This document shows positions 19,273 to 27,092 of a stretch of DNA of 64,000 nt, one piece after another. The number at the start of each line of letters is the position of its first letter. Positions within the stretch are counted from its first letter, which is position 1. The stretch is from the NCBI GenBank assembly GCA_012744435.1, contig JAAYCA010000013.1:29256-93255 (forward strand), in the 5' to 3' direction. Position numbers and translations under genes: made by a program. The notes below the pieces were generated by a model. The model saw only the letters and a list, made by a program, of their open reading frames with translations. It had not been told where the DNA came from and did not search any database. Source of the DNA: Bacteroidales bacterium (GTDB taxonomy: Bacteria > Bacteroidota > Bacteroidia > Bacteroidales > UBA932).

Positions 19273-20602
19273 GGCACGCATACCTGTCATCCTGAGCTTG
19301 TCGAAGGATCTCCTCGCCTGTGCAGCCGCGCTCCTGCTGGGCTTCGCCGCCCGGGGGCAGGAGCTGTCCGGGGCGGTGGCTGATTCGGCGGCCGTTTCAG
19401 CGGTCGTTTCAGCGGCCGATCCGGCTGTCGATTCGGTGACGACCCGCCTGGCGCTGCCCGATTGCGCCCGTCCGGACAAGTCCGTGCTGCTCTTCCCGGG
19501 CTCCCGTGCTGCGCAGGACCTCTTCTACGACAAACTCGACAGCCTGGTCTCGACGGGCCGGGGCAACGTGAATATCTGGCACGTGGGCGGATCCCATGTC
19601 CAGGCCGCCTATTTCCCCAACCGGATCATGAACCTGCTGGATTCGCTGACGGTTCGCGGCGACCGCGGCTTCCTGTTTCCCTACAAACTGGCCGGAACCA
19701 ACTACGACAAGACCTACACCATGACGGCCACGGGAGAGTGGGAAGCGCCCATCCTGACGCAGTCCACGCAGTTGCGCCGTCCCCGCTACGGCGTGACCGG
19801 CTATGGGGCACGGACGGCGAGTCCCGATGCTTCGGTGAGTTTCCGGCTCAACGCCCCCGGCGACAGCCTCTGGTGCTGCGAGAGCCTGCGCGTGCTGGGT
19901 TATGGCTCCTCCGAGCGCGCCTACCCCTATATCATCTGCCTGGCGGATACGCTCCGCTTCGACTTCGAGCCCGAGACCGGAAGCTACCTTTTCTATTTGC
20001 CCGCACCCACCGATACCGTGCACCTGCAGTTCCATGTCCCCAAGGGCGAGGAGTTTACGCTCACCGGCCTGCAGCCGGTCAGCTACCGTCCGGGAGTGAA
20101 CTACTATTCCTCCGGGGTGAACGGGGCTGCGCTCCCGTCCTGGCTGGACCGCTGCGCGGACCTGGAGCGCGACATGAAGCTCGTACATCCGGACCTGGCC
20201 ATCCTGGCGGTGGGCATCAACGACTCGGCCGTGAGCGCGAAGGACTTCAAGCCCGAGAAGTTCAAGGACAACTACCGTCGCCTGCTGCGCATGGTCTTGA
20301 AGACCAACCCCGAATGTGCCTTCATCTTCATCACCAACAACGACAGCTACCGATACGTGCGGCGCGGCATGACCTGGAATACCAACGGCGAGGCCGTGCG
20401 GACGGCGATGATGGAGCTGGCGGAGGAATTCGGCGCCGGGGTCTGGGACGTCTACGGCCTGATGGGAGAGGCCCACTCCGTCGAGAAATGGCGGGACGCG
20501 GGCCTGGTCAAGGAGGACAGGCTGCATTTCACGGATGTGGGGTACGAGCTGCTGGGAGACCTCTTCGTGGAGGCGATGATGGAAGACAAATGGAAGAGAT
20601 AG
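19262..20602 (+). CDS. Second SGNH-family protein (secreted)
   Basis: A 446-aa protein. Block I is a variant (HVGGSH instead of GDS), block III is AVGINDS and block V is DRLHFT, so the Ser, Asn and Asp-His residues of an SGNH site remain. The N-terminus has a signal-like hydrophobic stretch (LLACAAALLLGFAARGQ), but the residues before it (PVILSLSKDLL) are translated from an interspersed repeat. A tandem 'AVSAVVSAADPAVDSV' low-complexity stretch follows. It overlaps the preceding SGNH gene by 11 nt and ends 4 nt before the MBOAT gene. It probably works with them in acyl transfer to an envelope glycan. Confidence 0.75.
   Translation: MVGRARIPVILSLSKDLLACAAALLLGFAARGQELSGAVADSAAVSAVVSAADPAVDSVTTRLALPDCARPDKSVLLFPGSRAAQDLFYDKLDSLVSTGRGNVNIWHVGGSHVQAAYFPNRIMNLLDSLTVRGDRGFLFPYKLAGTNYDKTYTMTATGEWEAPILTQSTQLRRPRYGVTGYGARTASPDASVSFRLNAPGDSLWCCESLRVLGYGSSERAYPYIICLADTLRFDFEPETGSYLFYLPAPTDTVHLQFHVPKGEEFTLTGLQPVSYRPGVNYYSSGVNGAALPSWLDRCADLERDMKLVHPDLAILAVGINDSAVSAKDFKPEKFKDNYRRLLRMVLKTNPECAFIFITNNDSYRYVRRGMTWNTNGEAVRTAMMELAEEFGAGVWDVYGLMGEAHSVEKWRDAGLVKEDRLHFTDVGYELLGDLFVEAMMEDKWKR
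19285..19311. repeat. Single arm of interspersed repeat forming part of a signal peptide
   Basis: TGTCATCCTGAGCTTGTCGAAGGATCT, given here by position 19285-19311, is the same repeat family as the arms at 3890-3988. It lies in the first 20 codons of the second SGNH gene and encodes PVILSLSKDL. Confidence 0.75.
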
Positions 20603-20606
20603 GTAT

Positions 20607-22466
20607 ATGGACTGGAGTGGCATAGCGGGTTTTGCACAGCGTCTGTTCGGGTTCGACCCGAACTCGCCGCTGCTCTTTACGCAATTCTATTTCTGGGCGT
20701 TTTTCGCCCTGGTTTTTGCCGTTTTTGCCCTGATCAGCCGCAATCGCATGCAGCTGCGCAACGCCTTTTTGTTCCTGGTCAGCCTGTTCTTCTACTACAA
20801 GACCAGCGGGCTGTCGGTGCTGATTCTGATCTTCGTGACCTTCTCGGACTTCACGATTGCGCGTCGGATCGCCGCCGCGACGCATCCCGGCCGCAAGAAG
20901 GCCTGGCTGATCCTGAGCGTGTGCATCGACCTGCTGATCCTGTGTTATTTCAAGTATTCCTACTTTTTCGCCGACTTCGTGCATTCGCTGACGGGGTTGG
21001 AGCTCAAAGTGGTGAACGTGTTCGGGACGCTTGGCAACGTCCTGACGGGTGCGGAGCGTTTCAGCGTGGACAGCATCGTGCTGCCGGTGGGCATCTCGTT
21101 CTTCACCTTCCAGGTGATCAGCTACACGGTGGACGTGTACCGCGGGCAGGTGAAGCCGGTGGACAGCATCCTGGATTTCGGTTTCTACGTCAGTTTCTTC
21201 CCGCAGCTGGTCGCGGGCCCGATCGTGCGGGCGAGCACCTTCATCCCGCAGCTCTACAAGCCGTATTTCCTGGGGCGCAAGCAGTTCGGCATCGCGGTGT
21301 TCTGGATCCTCAACGGTCTCGCCAAGAAGTTGATCCTGAGCGACTACATCGCCGTCAATTTCATCGACCGCGTGTTTGAGAATCCCCAGCTCTTCACGGG
21401 CTTCGAGAACCTCGCCGCGCTCTTCGGCTATTCCCTGCAGGTGTATGCCGACTTCTCGGGTTACACGGACATCGCCATCGGCGTGGCGATGCTGATGGGC
21501 TTCTACCTTCCGCAGAACTTCAACTCGCCCTACAAGGCATCCAACCCGCAGGACTTCTGGCGCCGCTGGCACATGTCGCTGAGCACCTGGCTCAAGAACT
21601 ACCTCTACATCCCCCTGGGCGGCAACCGCAACGCCACCTTCGGCACCTATTTCTGGATCTTTCTCTTCGCGGTGATCGCGGCCATCCTTTCCGGAAGCTG
21701 GGTGGTGTCGATGGTCTTCGTGGTGCTGGCGGCGGCCCTCGGCGTGGTGGCTCACTTCAATCCGGAACGGCGCAAGAAGATCCTCTCCAACATCAACCGT
21801 TTCATCACGATGCTGCTGGGCGGCATGTGGCACGGCGCTTCGTGGAATTTCATCATCTGGGGCGGCCTGAACGGCATCGGCCTGGTGGTGTACCAGTTCT
21901 GGAAGGAGATGAAGTGGGGCTTGCGTATCAGCCTTGTGTCAGTCGTCGTCCTGTTCCTCGGGGTGATGCATTTCGCCGTCGGCGCGCCGGTGTGGAACCT
22001 GCTGTTCGTCTGGTCGCTCTTCGTCTGGACCGGGACGCTCATCCGCTTTATCTATCATCTCTGCGGCGGCAAGGGCTGCAAGCAGCTGGGCTACTTCTGG
22101 GGCGTGATCCAGACCTTTACTTTCATTACGTTTACCCGGCTATTCTTCCGCAGCGGCAGCAATCTCGATCCTGCCACGGCCAATGAGGTGGCGTGGCAGA
22201 CGGCCCGGCGGATGGTGAACCAGATCGGCTCCGCCTGGAACTGGGCGCAGATCCCCGAAATCGTCGGGACCTACTGGAAGGTCTTCGCATTGGTGATCGC
22301 CGGCATGGTGATCCACTGGCTCCCGACGCGCTGGAAGCGCTGGTACCGGCTCAATTTCGCGATGCTCCCGTTGCCGGTCATGGCCCTGGCCGTGGTCCTG
22401 GTGGTCTTCGTGGTCTATCAGTTCATCACCGCGGATCTGCAGGCGTTCATCTACTTCCAGTTCTGA
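20607..22466 (+). CDS. MBOAT-family O-acyltransferase (DltB/AlgI/PatA-like)
   Basis: A 619-aa multi-pass membrane protein. Typical MBOAT features include FSDFTIARRI near the N-terminus, the 'PVGISFFTFQVISYTVDVYRG' segment, the 'FFPQLVAGPIVR' motif, FWRRWHMSLSTWLKNYLYIP, and the conserved histidine in 'LGGMWHGASWNFIIWG' (~residue 411). Family members accept acyl groups from a cytoplasmic donor and pass them outward for acylation of alginate, peptidoglycan, teichoic acid or other glycans. It is longer than the usual ~470 aa, with additional helices at the C-terminus. Last gene of the uvrB-SGNH-SGNH-MBOAT unit. Confidence 0.88.
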   Translation: MDWSGIAGFAQRLFGFDPNSPLLFTQFYFWAFFALVFAVFALISRNRMQLRNAFLFLVSLFFYYKTSGLSVLILIFVTFSDFTIARRIAAATHPGRKKAWLILSVCIDLLILCYFKYSYFFADFVHSLTGLELKVVNVFGTLGNVLTGAERFSVDSIVLPVGISFFTFQVISYTVDVYRGQVKPVDSILDFGFYVSFFPQLVAGPIVRASTFIPQLYKPYFLGRKQFGIAVFWILNGLAKKLILSDYIAVNFIDRVFENPQLFTGFENLAALFGYSLQVYADFSGYTDIAIGVAMLMGFYLPQNFNSPYKASNPQDFWRRWHMSLSTWLKNYLYIPLGGNRNATFGTYFWIFLFAVIAAILSGSWVVSMVFVVLAAALGVVAHFNPERRKKILSNINRFITMLLGGMWHGASWNFIIWGGLNGIGLVVYQFWKEMKWGLRISLVSVVVLFLGVMHFAVGAPVWNLLFVWSLFVWTGTLIRFIYHLCGGKGCKQLGYFWGVIQTFTFITFTRLFFRSGSNLDPATANEVAWQTARRMVNQIGSAWNWAQIPEIVGTYWKVFALVIAGMVIHWLPTRWKRWYRLNFAMLPLPVMALAVVLVVFVVYQFITADLQAFIYFQF

Positions 22467-23272
22467 CGATAAGCTGCTGCTGATCGCCTGCAGGTATTGC
22501 TTTCGCGGCAGCGGCAGCTCGCCTCCGGAAGGTTCCGTTCGCTTCGCTCACTTCATCCCTCCCAACGTCTCCTGCGTCATCGCTTCGCGATAACTTGTAT
22601 CCGTCGGGCCCCTCCCTCTGACGATGCCGAGGGTGGCACGCCTTCCTGAAGGCGACGGCCGCTGCCGGCTTCAGCACCTCTTATCATCGTTTCAGGTTCC
22701 TTCCTCTGCCACCGACCCCCGCGGCTCACGCGCCGGTGGCAGCAAGGCTATGCCGAGGGTATATTTGGCGCCGGGTCGGAACCGGGTTTGGCGGATTCCG
22801 GCTCCGACACAGGTTTTCCGAATGGGGTCGGCGCCAATACCGACCATTTTCGGCGCTTGCCCCGAACCCTCAATTCAATCCCAGCTAGAGTCTGCGTTTT
22901 TGTAAATGGTTGATTGATAGCCTTGTGCATTTTTACTTGCGGGAAAATGCCCCTAAGTAGAAATGTATGTGACTGTTCTATAGTTAGTTGAAAAAACGCG
23001 GTGCGGACGGATGGATGTTGGAACGAAGGGGTCGCGGTGGTCAGTATCTAGTTGATATAAAGATCGTTATACATTTATCTCCACTCCAATAGACCCTGAG
23101 GTGATTCAATAACTGCTTGATACAAAGGTGAATGCCGACCACCGCACAGCGGCTGCCCCAGATAGCCGTTCCGGGGCTTATTTTCACGGTTCTGCGGCAA
23201 AACCACATAATCGTGTGGTGTTTTTCTCCCCGCGAAGTGCGAATTTTGGGAAAGTTAACGGTGGAAAAGGCT
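22467..23272. other. Long non-coding stretch with several imperfect inverted repeats
   Basis: About 800 nt with no credible gene. Segment 22503-22532 pairs imperfectly with 22643-22672 (shared CGGCAGCGGC core and matching flanks), enclosing ~110 nt that includes repeated 'cgcttcg' words. Segment ~22769-22850 is bounded by GGCGCC at both ends and contains further GTCGGAxCCGG inverted copies. ATGCCGAGGGT occurs at 22624 and 22749. From ~22880 the sequence becomes AT-richer, as expected for an upstream regulatory region of the LuxR gene, but no clear TAnnTTTG box was found. No tRNA, tmRNA or known riboswitch was recognised. Confidence 0.5.
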
Positions 23273-23479
23273 ATGATCGATTTGACCGAACCGCTGAACG
23301 GGCGGGAACTGGAGATTCTGAGACGGATTGCCAAGGGGCAGTCGTCCACCCAGATTGCGGAGGCGCTGCACCTGCGGCCCAACACGATCCTGTGGTACCG
23401 CAAGCGCCTGCACCTCAAGTTCGACGTCCACAGCATTGCCGAACTGGTCGTCGCCGCCACCGAACAGGGAATCATCTAA
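23273..23479 (+). CDS. Stand-alone LuxR/GerE-type helix-turn-helix protein (68 aa)
   Basis: The whole protein is one LuxR-type HTH (LNGRELEILRRIAKGQSSTQ..., recognition region NTILWYRKRLHLKFDVHS). An open frame extends 47 codons further upstream, but that part is not HTH-like. ATG 23273 is chosen because it opens the domain and has a purine-rich stretch (GGAAAAGG) just before it. The domain closely resembles the C-terminus of the TPR-LuxR protein at 25087, sharing the NT(I/V)LWYRKRL and K(F/L)DVHS words. Only 12 nt separate it from the following secreted-protein gene, so autoregulation or control of that unit is inferred. Confidence 0.75.
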   Translation: MIDLTEPLNGRELEILRRIAKGQSSTQIAEALHLRPNTILWYRKRLHLKFDVHSIAELVVAATEQGII

Positions 23480-23491
23480 CACGAAACTGAT

Positions 23492-24397
23492 ATGAAAAAG
23501 ATCTTGACTTTAATGGCGCTCCTGCTCTGTGCCGTGGTCTTCGCCCAGAATCCCAGGGAGATCGAGGAACCGGCCCTGACCATCGGGCTGGGAGAGCGCT
23601 TCGCCTGGACGACCAAGTTCGCCGCCGGAGCGGAGGTGGTTTTCGACACGCTGGATGACAACGACGATGACGTGCTGGAGCTCGAGGAGGATGGCAATAA
23701 GTGCGTGTTGAAGGGTGTCGCGCTCGGGACCACCAAGGTGCTGGCCGTTCTCGGCAACACCTTGTATTACAGGACGGTGACCGTGGTCGCAAAGACGGGC
23801 ACCAAGCCCAATGGCGGCGGCGAGGAAGCCGGCCCGGCGTTTACCGGAAAATATGAGTACAATCCTCCGAAGGACCATTACTATATCCACACCGGCTCGA
23901 TCATCTATGCCAAGATCGGCTCTGAACAGATAGAAAAGTGCCTCGACAAAAGAGGCGACATTGAATATTGGATGTATTACAATCTGGCCTCCCGCGAGTG
24001 CAAGCAGTATTTGGAAAAAGATGGCTTCGACCACGGGAAGGTGGACAATGAGCAGTTGGATCCGGATGAGTGGGAAGCGAGGGAGAACCTGGCGCTGCTG
24101 GACACCTTTGCCGATAGCGAGTTCTGGAACAGCCTCAAGACCGACCCGGCAAGCAGCCTAAGCGAGTTCTATGTCGGCAACGAGACGGTGTGCGGCGTGA
24201 ATTGCTGGGTCTTCGACACTGACGGGTATGGCGGTATCACCATGAAGTACTGGGTTGACCCGTCCACCGGCTGCTGCCTCAAGTATGAGGGCCGCGGCAA
24301 CGGCGGCGCCGTAAAGAACACCATGCAGGTCAAGACGTACAATCTGAACTACCGCGTATGGTCCAATGATATGAAGGATTCCACACTGAAACTTTAA
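23492..24397 (+). CDS. Secreted protein with Ig-like domain and LolA/DUF4412-like C-terminal part
   Basis: A 301-aa protein with a Sec signal peptide (cleavage near VVFAQ, ~residue 19). Residues ~25-105 look like a bacterial Ig-like (BIG2-type) domain, ending in a GTTKVLAVLGNTLYYRTVTV strand pair. Residues ~120-301 end with a 'KYWVDPSTGCCLKYEG' turn that recalls LolA-fold proteins, where a 'VDxxTGxxLK' hairpin is typical. Four cysteines in the second half (VCGVNCW, GCCLK) could form disulfides. The function is unknown. It is flanked by the stand-alone LuxR gene (12 nt) and another small secreted protein (12 nt). Confidence 0.65.
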   Translation: MKKILTLMALLLCAVVFAQNPREIEEPALTIGLGERFAWTTKFAAGAEVVFDTLDDNDDDVLELEEDGNKCVLKGVALGTTKVLAVLGNTLYYRTVTVVAKTGTKPNGGGEEAGPAFTGKYEYNPPKDHYYIHTGSIIYAKIGSEQIEKCLDKRGDIEYWMYYNLASRECKQYLEKDGFDHGKVDNEQLDPDEWEARENLALLDTFADSEFWNSLKTDPASSLSEFYVGNETVCGVNCWVFDTDGYGGITMKYWVDPSTGCCLKYEGRGNGGAVKNTMQVKTYNLNYRVWSNDMKDSTLKL

Positions 24398-24409
24398 AGA
24401 AGAATAGCC

Positions 24410-25069
24410 ATGAAACGGATGATACTCGGCCTTGCCGCCCTGATTGCGGCGATTGGCGCCCGTGCGCAGGATCCCTGGTATGCGCAGGATTTCTCGGTCA
24501 GCTATGTCAAATACGCATACAGCGGCAACAATGCCCGCAACGAGAGCCTGGACAAGACCATCACCGTGTCCCGCAAGGGCAACGAACTCTATATCCATAT
24601 GGAGTCCTTGATGGGGCCTACCGATGCCACCTATATCTTTGAGAACGGCCAGGTGCTCTACTACAAACTGGACGCCCGCAAGCACGAGGCCTCCAAGTCC
24701 GTCAAGGGCGGGACCTATGCCGATGCCACGGGCGCCCTTCTGGCTCAGATGAAAAGGGATGAAGTTCTGGCCTCCCTGTTTCAGGAGTATCCCAAGCCCG
24801 ACCCGAAGCAGGCCACGGTCAAGTTTCTTGGCCGTGACGCCTATGAGGTGACCCGCTCCAAGACGATTTCGGCCGGTAGCGTCACCAGCACCAGTTCCAG
24901 CCATTTCGTGGTGGACAAGGAGACCGGCGCGGTCCTGAAATCCCGTACCGCCATGTCCGGCAGTTCCAGCAACTTCGACAAGGTGATGTTCGAGTGCCGG
25001 ACCTTCAACCCCACAAACCCTGACTATTCCAAAAATGTGACTTCGCTGGCGGGATATACCGTCAAATAA
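24410..25069 (+). CDS. Small secreted protein, possible LolA/DUF4412-like fold
   Basis: A 219-aa protein with a clear signal peptide (MKRMILGLAALIAAIGARAQ). The mature part is beta-rich and contains 'FVVDKETGAVLKSRTAMSG', the same hairpin pattern as in the preceding protein, so the two may be distant paralogues. A serine-rich stretch (SVTSTSSS) precedes it. No catalytic motif is visible. A carrier or sensor role in the periplasm is possible but unproven. It lies 12 nt after the 301-aa gene and just before the membrane LuxR regulator. Confidence 0.65.
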   Translation: MKRMILGLAALIAAIGARAQDPWYAQDFSVSYVKYAYSGNNARNESLDKTITVSRKGNELYIHMESLMGPTDATYIFENGQVLYYKLDARKHEASKSVKGGTYADATGALLAQMKRDEVLASLFQEYPKPDPKQATVKFLGRDAYEVTRSKTISAGSVTSTSSSHFVVDKETGAVLKSRTAMSGSSSNFDKVMFECRTFNPTNPDYSKNVTSLAGYTVK

Positions 25070-25073
25070 TTCG

Positions 25074-25081
25074 TATCTTTG
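25074..25081 (+). promoter_or_regulatory. -7 box TATCTTTG, 5 nt before ATG 25087
   Basis: Exact TAnnTTTG match directly between the 219-aa gene and the TPR-LuxR gene. No good TTTG -33 element is seen at the expected distance, so promoter strength is uncertain. It would give a near-leaderless transcript. Confidence 0.5.
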
Positions 25082-25086
25082 CGATT

Positions 25087-26280
25087 ATGCGAAGATTACT
25101 CTTCATATTGTGCCTCCTGCTTCCCGCGGCCGCCTTCGGCTACACGGACCACAGGGGGCGCAATTTGGATTCACTGGAGCGGGTTGCCGCCCGATACACG
25201 CCTGACAAACTGGCTTCTACATCCAAGGAAGAACTGGTCGATTACGCCATGCTCTGCCGTGAACTGACCTGGGGGTATCTCCAGCTCGACGCCACCAAGT
25301 GCACCTATTACGGCAGGCAGGCTATCCGGCTGGGCGAGCAGCTGGGCGGAGACATGACCGTCTTCGACGCCTCCATCCTGGTTGGCCAGACGTTCTGGGC
25401 AAGGGAACAGTACGACAGCGCCAGGGTCTATTATAACAAAGCCGCTGCTGCCCTGGCCAGTATGGAATCGGATAATCCGCCACGCAAGGAGAATGATTTG
25501 GATGCCAATCGTTCCCGGCTCTGGGGCACGATGGGCAACTTCTATGCGGTGCAGGATTCCATCGAGCAGGCTTCTTTCTACTACAACAAGGCAGCGGAAA
25601 TCTTTGACAAATACGAAGATTACCAGCAGAACGCCATCCTGTACTACAACCTGGGAGAGATTCGGATGGATGCCGGTGACAAAAAGCAGGCGAAAGCCGA
25701 CTACGACCGCTCCCTAACCGCAGCAAGACAGTCAGGGGATTCCCTGATGGTGGCAATAGCCAGGAAGGGCCAGGGACGCTGGTACAAAGAGAACGGCCAG
25801 ATGCGGAAAGCCCTGCAGTGCCTCAAGGAAGCCGAAGCCTATTACGCCAATCACCCTCAAGAAGAGGCTCAAAGTCGTTCCGAGACCTTGGACTATATGA
25901 CTGCGAGCTATGACGCCTTGAATAAGAATATGCGTACGCTTGCCGTGTTGCTGGCCCTGCTGCTGGCGTCTGCCGCCGCCGCTTTCTGGATCGTCTTCCG
26001 CCTGAAACGGACCCGCAAGGAACTCACCGAGACCGCCGCCGTGCTGGACGAGACCATCGAGGAGCTGCGACCGGCGGCGGGGGAGGAGATCGCCCTGACG
26101 GAGCAGGAAAAAGCCATCGCCAAGCTGCTCGCCGAGGGCCTCAGCACCAAGGAGATCGCCGACCGGGTCTGCCTGGGCGTCAACACGGTCCTGTGGTACC
26201 GCAAGCGGCTCTACGCCAAGCTCGACGTCCACTCCGTCGCCGCCTTCACCACAGAACTGCACCGCCGCAGGCTGGTTTGA
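25087..26280 (+). CDS. Membrane-anchored TPR - LuxR-type regulator
   Basis: A 397-aa one-component regulator. Signal peptide (~1-18); periplasmic TPR-like helices (~30-280), with recurrent YYNKAA and YNLGEIRMDAGDKKQA-type repeats; one transmembrane helix (~282-303); a basic then coiled linker; and a C-terminal LuxR HTH (~337-395, LTEQEKAIAKLLAEGLSTKE...NTVLWYRKRLYAKLDVHS). Such proteins are common in Bacteroidota and are thought to sense periplasmic partners through the TPR domain. The HTH is a close relative of the 68-aa solo HTH at 23273, and the two flank the pair of small secreted proteins. It has its own -7 box. Confidence 0.82.
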   Translation: MRRLLFILCLLLPAAAFGYTDHRGRNLDSLERVAARYTPDKLASTSKEELVDYAMLCRELTWGYLQLDATKCTYYGRQAIRLGEQLGGDMTVFDASILVGQTFWAREQYDSARVYYNKAAAALASMESDNPPRKENDLDANRSRLWGTMGNFYAVQDSIEQASFYYNKAAEIFDKYEDYQQNAILYYNLGEIRMDAGDKKQAKADYDRSLTAARQSGDSLMVAIARKGQGRWYKENGQMRKALQCLKEAEAYYANHPQEEAQSRSETLDYMTASYDALNKNMRTLAVLLALLLASAAAAFWIVFRLKRTRKELTETAAVLDETIEELRPAAGEEIALTEQEKAIAKLLAEGLSTKEIADRVCLGVNTVLWYRKRLYAKLDVHSVAAFTTELHRRRLV

Positions 26281-26328
26281 TCCCGACGAACGTCCGCGGT
26301 ATGGTCTTTGAAAATAAAGGACTTCGGT

Positions 26329-26985
26329 ATGAATCGAAGATTCCTCTCCATTTGTTTTTTGCTCTTTGCCGGCTCCCTGTTCTTAAGGGCGCAGGACCAT
26401 CCGGTGCAGATCCTGGACGGGCCGCTGATGGGGGTGGACAGCCTGCAGCGCAGGCCGGAGCTGCTGCCGCCGATGGGCGGTCCGGTCTTCCCGGGCATCC
26501 GGATGCCCTCGATCCTGACCCCGCAGGGCTATGAGAGCAAAGAGCAGCGCGCCGCCCGGGTCAATGCGCAGGTGCGCAACAGCCTGCTCAATTCCATCGA
26601 CTACAATCTGGAGTGGTACCGCCCGCCCAAACTATCCAAGACCGCCCGGACGGCCCTGTCCATCGCCCGCCTGTTTCTGAGCAACCCCTACGCCTTCCCG
26701 GAGCACGCCGTGCCGCTGATGAACCATTCCTTCCCCTTCGTCTATGCCATCGAGCCCGGGATGGCGCCCTATGACAGCCCCTACTCCCCGGAGTATTTCC
26801 CCCAGACCGTCCGTACGGAATACGACTTCGCCACCGGCAAGTACAAGCAGGTGATGGTGCCCTGGGCCGAGTTTGAGATGAATATGAAGCGCAGCTTCGG
26901 CGGTGCCTACAAGCCGGAGGCGGTCCCGAAGATCGCCGTCACACCCGTGGAGCGTGAGATGCAGCGAACGGGCCTGGCCCCGTAG
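26329..26985 (+). CDS. Secreted protein of unknown function (218 aa)
   Basis: The signal peptide is clear from ATG 26329 (MNRRFLSICFLLFAGSLFLRAQ). An upstream in-frame ATG at 26308 would only add seven residues before it. The mature part is proline- and tyrosine-rich (EWYRPPKLSKTARTALS; PEYFPQTVRTEYDFATGKYK) with no transmembrane helix and no recognised catalytic motif. It resembles short uncharacterised exported proteins seen in Bacteroidota genomes. It is convergent with pyrB, and two hairpins lie between them. Confidence 0.6.
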   Translation: MNRRFLSICFLLFAGSLFLRAQDHPVQILDGPLMGVDSLQRRPELLPPMGGPVFPGIRMPSILTPQGYESKEQRAARVNAQVRNSLLNSIDYNLEWYRPPKLSKTARTALSIARLFLSNPYAFPEHAVPLMNHSFPFVYAIEPGMAPYDSPYSPEYFPQTVRTEYDFATGKYKQVMVPWAEFEMNMKRSFGGAYKPEAVPKIAVTPVEREMQRTGLAP

Positions 26986-27017
26986 ACCTTGGTTCGGAGC
27001 GGAGCGACCGGGGGAGC

Positions 27018-27037
27018 TTGAGGGGAACGCCCCTCAA
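27018..27037. terminator. Hairpin between convergent genes (8-bp perfect stem)
   Basis: TTGAGGGG (27018-27025), AACG loop, CCCCTCAA (27030-27037). There is no T-tract on either side, so a Rho-independent role is uncertain. It lies downstream of both the 218-aa gene and pyrB. Confidence 0.4.
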
Positions 27038-27054
27038 TGAACAGGAGGCCGCCA

Positions 27055-27092
27055 TGCGACAGCAAGGTGCGTTATCGCACCTTGCTGTCGCA
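27055..27092. terminator. Perfect 17-bp inverted repeat with the pyrB stop codon in its loop
   Basis: TGCGACAGCAAGGTGCG (27055-27071) pairs exactly with 27076-27092 around a 4-nt loop TTAT. On the minus strand the loop holds the pyrB TAA, and the left half of the stem encodes its last residues (DSKVR). There is no following T-tract. It probably protects or terminates the pyr operon transcript. Confidence 0.55.

Noticed and set aside
22624..22905. Possible 93-aa protein in the long intergenic region
   Set aside because: Composition is dominated by inverted repeats, there is no ribosome-binding site or promoter, and the translation has no domain-like pattern.
23132..23272. 47-residue N-terminal extension of the solo LuxR protein
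   Set aside because: The extra residues do not resemble any domain, and the HTH starts right after the internal ATG at 23273; kept as less likely.
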